Shown: piece after piece, positions 56,744 to 64,000 of the stretch
Layout of the letters: each line of letters opens with the position of its first letter
Numbering within the stretch: the stretch's first letter is position 1
Source of the DNA: Symsagittifera roscoffensis
Taxonomy: Eukaryota; Xenacoelomorpha; Acoela; Convolutidae
DNA: 64,000 bases
Assembly: GCF_963678635.1 (NCBI RefSeq)
Contig: NC_087062.1
Coordinates: forward strand, 7,054,193-7,118,192
Direction: 5' to 3'
The notes under the pieces: model-generated
The model's input: only the letters and a program-made list of their open reading frames with translations
What the model was told of the DNA's origin: nothing
The model's database searches: none
Program-made: the position numbers and the translations under genes

Positions 56744-57290
56744 TGATTTTTCTTTGCTCCATCAATTTAAATGTGGTAGAACTCTGTGCCAATTCAACAG
56801 TAACCGGATACTACTGTCCAAAATAAACAGATACATCAGCTTTATATGCCTTAATTACGAAAGTAACGGAATATTTGTGCTCGTGGTGATTTTTTTCTTT
56901 AGACAAATTTCTAACTGGCAGAATTTCTCTGTCATTCAAAATTTATTGTTGTCCTGGGCTTAAACTCGAAATTTTTTTTTACCTGTGATTGTCTTTCTCA
57001 AAGTTATGGGGGTTTAAATATTGCCATTTTGACCAATTTGCGACAATTAACGCGCGATTTATTTCGCGCTTTTAACGCCGAAGCGGAGATTTCATCCGTC
57101 TTAGAAATCGTTCCAAATTGGTTGAAGGAAGCTTATTTGCCAAAATTGTTTTGTTACTAGGAGCGAAATCTATCATTTTGTAGTTTATATGGCGTGTGTG
57201 GAGATGATTTTCAAAAAAATCTCAAATTACAAAAAAAAATCATGTTTTTTTTTGTATTACGTTTAATTTTTTCAAGTTATTACTGCTCCA
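56744..57290. other. intergenic sequence
   Basis: AT-rich; no gene or repeat recognised. The sequence TTAACGCGCGATTTATTTCG near 57050 is a local CpG-rich island in otherwise CpG-poor DNA. Confidence 0.3.
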
Positions 57291-57299
57291 TAGGCCTTA

Positions 57300-57480
57300 A
57301 AAGGCGTCCGCCCCCTTAATCCGCCCCTGCCTGCGGATCAGAAACTTTGACCGAAACAGGGTCTTCTTAGTGCTCTGGGAGAGCTCGGAAAATCAGTTTG
57401 GCCGACCTAATAAAAAGGTCGACAAAATTTCGAAAACTTTTTAAAAATCCACCCCTTTGGACAAAATCATAGGTGCGCCC
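57300..57480. repeat. dispersed repeat, reverse relative of 33.37-33.46 kb
   Basis: CTGGGAGAGCTCGGAAAATC, GGCCGACCTAATAAAAAGGT, CGACAAAATTTCGAAAA and AAAATCCACCCC align with the reverse complement of 33371-33460. A CGACCT/AGGTCG stem-loop is shared. It begins after CGCCCCCTTAATCCGCCCCTG-type sequence, which recalls the other copy's end. Confidence 0.6.
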
Positions 57481-59094
57481 CTGCCGCCAGCTTTGGATAG
57501 GGTAAACCTGCAAAGGCAATAGCCACCGTTTTTCCTAATTTTACGCTTTTTCACGTTTTTCACGTTATTTTTTCCAAATAAGTCTTTTTCCAACAATTTT
57601 TTGCATCCTTTTTTGACATATTTTTTCAAAGCACATTCTTTGCCAAAACAGTTCTTTAAAAAATATCGATGAAAATTCTTGTTCGATCAATCTTGATGCG
57701 TGGAGTCTAATTTCTCCCTTTTTGTTTTGCTGCAACCTTTTTTGCCTATTGTTGAAATAACCAGGGTATCTACATTTTTTGGGAAGCATTAGAATTACGC
57801 ATTTTTCTATTTTAATTTGAGTGTTTTTCTAACAAAGCTCGGAACTTGACTTTTTGAACGCATTTTTTTAACTTGGGTTGACAATAGACAAAAATGATGA
57901 GAGCTGAAGTTGCTCAGAGTTTTTTTTGCGAACTTTGGGGCTAAAATTTTACCCAAAAATGGGTCATTTTGGCTTCTTATAGTCAATCAAAAATTACGTT
58001 AATCCTAATGTGTCTATCAATAAGCAATTTGCATCAAAGTTAGCCTCGTATACAGAACAGCAAAGTTTTAGCCGGTTATACCCTCCAAAAAATTGCGCAA
58101 AACGTACAAAACTTGTTTTCATCCAAAGATATAGTTATGTAGTAGAAAGGACACTTTTTGGTCATCTAGCAAAAATTTATTGATTTAATAAAGTTATCAA
58201 TTATCTTCCTAATTATGAGGTTATAAAAGTTATCTTCCTAAAAATTATGAGGTTATTATCTTCCAATACTTTGTTAGTCTGTATAAGAGGTGTCAAGAAC
58301 ATTTGCCCCTAGTCAGTTGCCCTATGCCAACTTCTATACTAACTTGCCCTATATGGCAACTTGATCTATGCCATCTTGCCTCACTTGACGGTTTGTCTTA
58401 TGCAGTTTTGTCCCATACTTAACACTTGTATTTGATTCTTTGATCAAAAGAATTGATGACCAACAAGTGATTATTTCGATTGAACTTGTTTTGAGATAAC
58501 AAGAGACTCTAATCGAAATTGATTTAAGCTTTACCTAAAAACCATTATTTATGGCAATTGGACACCAAAACGTGACACTAAACCACACTTAGCCACATTG
58601 ATACAGAATAAAACACGGCTATTCTTTCATTTTGCGTCATTGTTTTGCGTCATTGTTATTAAACATCAAAAATAAATACTAGGAGTCAAATTACATGGGG
58701 AATAAACGAACACAATTTTTGACGGACATGACTTCACAAAAAAAACAAACGACAAAAAGCTACTGAGCACAGAAATTCGCAAAATTAATTGCACCATGGT
58801 AGTTCTGTTAAAAAAATAAAGCAATTTTGATTTTAATCGTTATTTGCCTTATCTCAACCAAGTTTGAGAAAAAAAATGTTTTGAAAGCTTCAAATTTGCT
58901 CATTTTGTTCGTTTATTTAAGCCAGAACTGTAACTTGTTTTCTGATTTAAAACCAGTTTTTGGTTAAAACGTAGTAAGAAAGCAATTCCATTTCAAAGTT
59001 TTTCTGATGAAACATATTGTTTTATGAAATCCAAATTCACAAAACTAATGAAGTATTTCTCATGTCATTATTTGCCTTTGGAATGTTTGTGTGA
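57481..59094. other. intergenic sequence
   Basis: Minus-strand ORFs of 60-75 codons at 57.44-57.79 kb are Lys-rich and look like chance. A stretch at 58.30-58.42 kb repeats CTTGCC(C/T)(T/C)AT-like words. No gene was seen. Confidence 0.3.
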
Positions 59095-59280
59095 ATGTTT
59101 TTAAAAACTACAATTTTACTACTTATTTTTCTTCTAAGTGAAGTTACAAGATGTTTTTGTTTGACCAGATATGAAACACTGTCCTGTTTTGGCCCTCAAC
59201 GCAATAAAGAGAAAGTGAGCGAGCTGTGCTTTTCTTCGACGCAAGTTAGACAGTTTTTTGTGAAACTGCAAAAAATTTGA
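59095..59280 (+). CDS. possible secreted small protein or signal-peptide exon
   Basis: A 61-codon ORF beginning with a good signal peptide (MFLKTTILLLIFLLSEVTRC) followed by FCLTRYETLSCFGPQRNKEK. A donor-like GAAA|GTGAGC at 59214/59215 in phase 0 suggests the true exon may stop there rather than run to the TGA at 59278. A phase-0 acceptor exists at 60051. Evidence is limited to the signal peptide and the donor; no homology is recognised. Confidence 0.35.
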   Translation: MFLKTTILLLIFLLSEVTRCFCLTRYETLSCFGPQRNKEKVSELCFSSTQVRQFFVKLQKI

Positions 59281-59341
59281 TTGCAATTCTGAATAAGAGA
59301 GTAACTGCAAAAAGTTTGATTGCAATTCTGAATAAGAGAGT
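59264..59341. repeat. 39-bp tandem duplication
   Basis: AACTGCAAAAA(A/G)TTTGATTGCAA and the following TTCTGAATAAGAGAGT occur twice, starting at 59264 and 59303, with one difference. Confidence 0.9.
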
Positions 59342-60050
59342 TTCAGCTACGCAGATACCTGTGAATTCTAAAAGTAATAAATAACTTCAATAAATATTGA
59401 AATTACAAAAAAAATGTCAACTTTGTTCTACGATACTACCCAGATTTGTAACATGGATCAAGAGCTGCACAAAATATCAATTACAAATCTTCAATCATGA
59501 GTTTTGGGAACATTTTTTCAAGGGACAATTAGAAAATTAACAACTGGTTAAACTAAATTTTGAGTAGGACTAAGATATAAAAAAACTTTTGCCGTCAAGG
59601 GTAGGTATACTGCTGGTTTTTTTCTCTTTCTTTTTGCTTCAAAAATTGTTCATTTTTGCTAAATCATTTTTTAAAAAATTTATTGATTAACTATCGATAT
59701 TAAAAGCCCACAGAAGTCATATCAGGATCAGAGACGCCGGAAAAAGGGGCGGCAAAGTTCTACGGCGTTTTCGCATTGAGGTTTCATTTGATTGTGAAAG
59801 TAGTTAATTTTACAGTGAATGAAACCTATATTGCAAACATTTTATCATCTTTATTATGATGTCTGCCAAGTTAAAAAATTCTAAATTAACGTACAAACAA
59901 AAAAAAATTAATTTTGCACGAAAACTTCGTTTGGGATGTATTTGATAGGCTTTGGCACCCGTATTTAACTGTACTGAAAACATTCTAAGCGATATCAAAG
60001 AGATTCTTATTAAAATATTTTTATCACAAAAACTTCTTTTTATTGCACAG

Positions 60051-60513
60051 GAAAGCCAGAGTACTGGTGCCCGAAAACAAAAGAGTGCTGCGGAAGTTCC
60101 TGAAAAAAGTCAATTTTGCTCCTATATGGCTGGGTTACTTAAAAATGGATCTGGTGACAACTTTGCATGGCTCAAACTCTGAAGATAAAATCTTGAAAGA
60201 AAAAACATATTTTGGGTCTGAAAACTCATTGAGAAAGATTCCTAAACATCTGTGGAACAAAGGCGAACCCGACAATAAATCTGGAAACGAAAGCTGCACG
60301 AGTTCAGTCGGTAAGAACCAAATCCGAGACGTGAACTGTGAAGAAAACGAGAAAGAGAAACGCGCCGTGATTTGTGTTCGAAAGACGAAGAAAAATGGAA
60401 ATGAAAACAAAGTGAACAAAGTGAAAGTCGTGAACAATGTGAACTCCAAAATGACGATTCCTAAACTGAGCATCCCGAGTGTTGGCGCCATTTTGGGAGA
60501 AGAAACAAACTGA
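60051..60513 (+). CDS. possible terminal exon, basic hydrophilic protein
   Basis: After a pyrimidine-rich acceptor (CTTTTTATTGCACAG ending at 60050) an open frame of about 154 codons runs KARVLVPENKRVLRKFLKKV, FAPIWLGYLKMDLVTTLHG, then a Lys/Asn/Glu-rich part and KMTIPKLSIPSVGAILGEE before TGA. Its length and codon mix are better than most ORFs in this AT-rich region. This frame requires a preceding exon ending in phase 2, which the 59095 exon does not offer; the other frame here is shorter. No family is recognised. Confidence 0.35.
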
Positions 60514-60908
60514 TCTAAAAAAAAACAGGAGATAAATTAACTAAATTGTCTAATGAGTTTTATTGCAGGTTGATGAAAGTAATTGAGAAAAAGATGACGT
60601 TTTGTAGGTAAGAAGCGACGTTTATTACGCGAACACTTCATTATTTCAAAGTTTCTCGGAACTCTAAAAAGACAACAAAGTATCCATTTTTTCAGTAATA
60701 TTGACAATTTTTGCACAAGCAACTTATGTAGAATTGGTGATTCTACTGTATTACATGCTATAGTAAACTGAGCGTAAGATTGATTCGTCATTAAGTTAAG
60801 TAGTACAGCAAACAAAGGGTCGAGTTCAAAATAGTTCATTCTTCGAAGATATCGTCCCTCCTATGTCAAAAAATAAAATTTGACAAAATCGGCGAACCCA
60901 CCCCCTCT

Positions 60909-60925
60909 CCCCCCCCCCCCCCCCC
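60909..60925. repeat. C17 homopolymer tract
   Basis: About 17 C after CCCACCCCCTCTC. It marks the switch to a less AT-rich region that continues to the window end. Confidence 0.8.
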
Positions 60926-61587
60926 AATTGGAACTAAGGAAGCTAATGTTATGAAATTCAGAGGAGGGGTACTAGAGATGATTCGACCCGACAAATGGGA
61001 GACCTCAGACCTTTGGGGGGCAGAGGTGATAACGGTCCCCGGAAGTGTAAATTGCCCTATCAGAACTCGGAAACTAGCGGCGTCACTGGTCTCAAATTTT
61101 AGTAGGTTGTAGGCCTAGTTAAGGGAAGTTTAAGTTTGGAACCCCAGACCCTTAGGACCTTTACTTGCGGTTTTTTCCCTAAGTAAATAAACCTACCCCT
61201 AACTTCCGGAAGTCATTTCTCGGCCTCCAATGATGACAAGGAGGTAAAACTTGGAGGTTTGATAGGTAATGGCAAGATACATCTTGTGTTATTACTTGAA
61301 CTAAATCCGGCGGTTGGACCGGAAGTTATTAGCGCTTGACAAAAACACCCCCATAGACGGGAAATAGGCAATTAACGTAAGAAAATGAACGGTGGCAACA
61401 TAATAGTTTTTATTGCGGCAATCGATACAAGATACAAACCCCGAAAAAAGACCTCCAGTGAGTGAAAACCCTCCGGCGACTCCTTTCGGTGTAAATAACT
61501 TTTTTCCGCAAAGAAAGATAATGGACCTTAGAAAAGGGATAACTTGTGAAGTATTAATGGGATATGGATAAATTTTGATAGTTAGGA
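60926..61587. other. less AT-rich region before the direct repeats
   Basis: Composition changes after the C tract. A 105-codon minus-strand frame at 61301-61618 has no motif. The region may belong to the same element as the direct repeats. Confidence 0.3.
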
Positions 61588-62270
61588 CCCCCATGGGATT
61601 CTGAAACCAAATATGCAAGTTGACCTTGGGCGTTTTTACCCGAAAAGTGCATAAAAAACCCCGAGAGTAACACCGGAAAGAGGCGTATTCCCCAGCCCAA
61701 CCCCTGGAAATGAGAATGGGTCACCTTGCTAAAAGTTGGGAGGAAAATTCATATATTGTGAAGTAGAGCAGAAGCTGATAGAGATATAGCTTTTACTTTG
61801 CAACCTTGGAGCAGTAGAGTTAATTAAAAGTGAACTTGGTAAACATTGGGTTCAGTTTAACTTGGCGAGTGACCTATTAATAGCAATTCCACTAGACTAA
61901 AAAAAGTAGTTCCAGAAGAAATTGAGAGTATTAGGACCGCAGCATGAGAATTAGGTCTCCTAAATAGTATGAACAGACGGGGAATGGCCGGAGGTGACAT
62001 TTTGGTTTGATTTGACCCCTAATAGACGAACTAGGTTAACCTGATAGCCAGAAGGTCGGGATTCGAATAGAGTATAGATAGAAGTTTTAGATGCTTGAAG
62101 TGAGGTAGCTACTAATGAAAAGCGTCTCACCCTACCCTTGGGAGGTTGGAACGTAAACGGGATAATTAAAATTAAGACATTGGGAGGTTCACTTAGTAAA
62201 CATAGCATGGTTTGGAGGTTGAGATGAACTCGAGGGCTGAAGTCACTAAAGTCGCGAAATAGCTGATTAG
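61588..62270. repeat. direct repeat, copy 1
   Basis: From GACCCCCATGGGATTCTGAA to the ACTCGAGGGCTGAAGTCACT region, this repeats at 63306-64000 with few differences. An 11-bp insertion (about 63707-63717) distinguishes copy 2. Size and distance (1,718 bp) would fit two LTRs of a very short element or a tandem duplication; no TG...CA ends, primer site or coding core was found. Confidence 0.85.
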
Positions 62271-62554
62271 AATCGTATGACATTTGTTTGCTTGGTCAAA
62301 TTGTGACGCCTACCGCATAGCGGGTTTCTAAAAATCGTGAAAATTTTGATAGAAGAAACCGAAGTTGGCACGTAGCAGAGTTGACAGGGGGAAGGTTATA
62401 GTCTTAAGCATGTGCCAACGGGTAATTTAAGCGGATGTCAGGACTGATAGGAAATGGCGTGACTTAACTAAAACTAAAAGTAAAGAAAGATAAGGATTTG
62501 GAGGGTACCGGAGAGCCTGTAAGAATCAGAACAGGAGTTATCTACTGTCAAGAT

Positions 62555-62715
62555 TAGTTGGTTCTCAGTCAGAAAAGAGAGCAATTGATACTGAGAGAGA
62601 GTATAGTTGGTTCTCATTTAGTTAGAAAGAACAATTATTGCTAGCGAATTGAGTAGTTGGTTCTCAGAGTAAGAGGAAAATTATGGCAGAAAAAGTATGT
62701 AGTTAGTTCTCATCA
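62555..62715. repeat. four spaced TAGTTGGTTCTCA motifs
   Basis: TAGTTGGTTCTCA at 62555, 62603 and 62653 and a diverged TAGTTAGTTCTCA near 62700, at steps of about 48-50 bp, separated by GA-rich spacers. A degenerate minisatellite between the two direct repeats. Confidence 0.65.
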
Positions 62716-63305
62716 GAGAATTTCTAGAGAGAGAGAGAATAGTTAGTGATTATTGAAGTTAGTGGAAATTAACATGCAATTAGGCAATTCGGCCGATAAA
62801 TTCCGGACCCTTTCCTTTTGGTTTGATTATTTGATTATGTCCTGGCCACTCAGAGCCTTCTGTAATTGGACATATAATCATCTAATTTAATTTATCATTG
62901 GAAATTCTTGCGATTGTATTGAGTACACGAGATAGACGGCCTTACGAGCAGTACTCAGAATGGGCTAGCAACATGATACAATACAGAATATTTGCCACCA
63001 ACTAACCCTTTAGGGATTGTAGATAGAAGTGAATCTCGATCGCCCCGCTGAATTCACTACCCAAGGGACACTTTGCGGTTTCGTTGGGAGAGAGAGAACG
63101 AACCTAGAGAAGTAATCCCCTTAATCTACAACTTACACAATAAAATGAAATTGCTTTTTTCGGTTACCTAGCTGTATTTAGACAACCACCTATTCGTACT
63201 CGTCAGAAAGCAGACAAACACTGTATGAACCAATCAGAATTGTAAGAAAGCAATTTTTCGGAATAAAAAATTATTAATTGTTAGTTTTTACTTATCCTGA
63301 TTCTG

Positions 63306-64000
63306 ACCCCCATGGGATTCTGAAACCAAATATGCAAGTTGACCTTTGGGCGTTTTGACCCAAAAAGTGCATAAAAAACCCCGAGATTAACACCGGAAAG
63401 AGGCGTATTCCCCAGCCCAACCCCTGGAAATGAGAATGGGTCACCTTGCTAAAAGTTGGGAGGAAAATTCATATATTGTGAAGTAGAGCAGAAGATGATA
63501 GAGATATAGCTTTTACCTTGCAACCTTGGAGCAATAGAGTTAATTAAAAGTGGACTTGGTAAGCATTGGGTTCAGTTTAACTTGGCGAGTGATCTATTAG
63601 TAGCAATTCCACTAGACTAAAGAAAAGTAGTTCCAGAAGAAATTGAGAGTATTAGGACCGCAGCATGAGAATTAGGTCTCCTAAATAGTATGAACAGACG
63701 GGGAATCCACTTGGCTTCCCGGAGGTGACATTTTGGTTTGATTTGACCCTTAATAGACGAGCTAGGTTAACCTGATAGCCAGAAGGTCGGGATTCGAATA
63801 GAGTATAGATAGAAGTTTTAGATGCTTGAAATGAGGTAGCTACTAATGAAAAGCGTCTCACCCTACCCTTGGGAGGTTGGAACGTAAACGGGATAATTAA
63901 AATTAAGACATTGGGAGGTTCACTTAGTAAACATAGCATGGTTTGGAGGTTGAAATGAACTCGAGGGCTGAAGTCACTGAAGTCGCGAAATAGCTGATTA
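63306..64000. repeat. direct repeat, copy 2, cut by the window end
   Basis: Matches 61588-62270. Homology starts at TGACCCCCATGGG and continues to the last base. A minus-strand ORF with LILIIPFTFQPPKGRVRRFS is open in both copies (62283-61960 and 63939-63652) but carries no domain I know. Confidence 0.85.

Noticed and set aside
56550-56792. Minus-strand ORF with VASVSVAS repeats
   Set aside because: It is a translation of a 15-bp tandem repeat with no conserved context.

Overview
The window is nuclear DNA of an invertebrate animal. It is AT-rich and gene-poor, its genes carry GT-AG introns, and it is crowded with decayed mobile elements. One gene has the PDZ-RGS-C1-DH-PH order known from invertebrate RhoGEF2 proteins (fly RhoGEF2, nematode RHGF-1), which points to a metazoan outside the vertebrates. 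The species cannot be named from the sequence.

Region by region: (1) 1-13.5 kb is most of a Polinton/Maverick element whose left end lies outside the window. Its minus-strand block holds capsid-like, integrase, packaging-ATPase, exonuclease-like and small unknown genes. A plus-strand DNA polymerase B lies on the right. Between them are a 31-bp minisatellite, two small minus-strand ORFs and CCAAT-box arrays. Nearly every recognisable gene has frameshifts or stops, so the copy is dead. (2) 14.1-19.3 kb is a decayed minus-strand Ty3/gypsy-type retrotransposon cut off inside its integrase. (3) 20.3-20.8 kb is a degenerate GC-richer repeat, and 23.9-25.0 kb is a reverse-transcriptase relic with a possible endonuclease-like tail. 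(4) 26.2-32.2 kb is an apparently intact Rho guanine-nucleotide exchange factor of 1,638 residues in two very large exons. (5) 33-42.6 kb is mostly non-coding, with degenerate satellites, tRNA-like sequence and a LINE reverse-transcriptase relic carrying a 480-bp internal tandem duplication. (6) 43.3-45.4 kb is an intact three-exon short-chain dehydrogenase/reductase of 261 residues. (7) 46.46-50.12 kb and 52.24-55.88 kb are two direct copies of a 3.65-kb segment, separated by an assembly gap, a CT microsatellite and about 1.6 kb of a 29-bp satellite. Each copy carries the same palindrome, TATA box, candidate leader exon and small gene for a predicted secreted 74-residue, four-cysteine protein, with a 57-bp intron. 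(8) 56.3 kb holds a tRNA-Ser-like sequence with an apparent GAT anticodon. (9) 59-60.5 kb has weak evidence for coding exons. (10) 61.6-64 kb has two direct repeats of about 0.7 kb, 1.72 kb apart, the second running off the window.

The host genes with good support are the RhoGEF, the SDR and the duplicated secreted-protein gene; nothing suggests that they work together. The most novel-looking item is the duplicated secreted minigene with its conserved promoter, because its reading frame, splice sites and palindrome are all intact in both copies.
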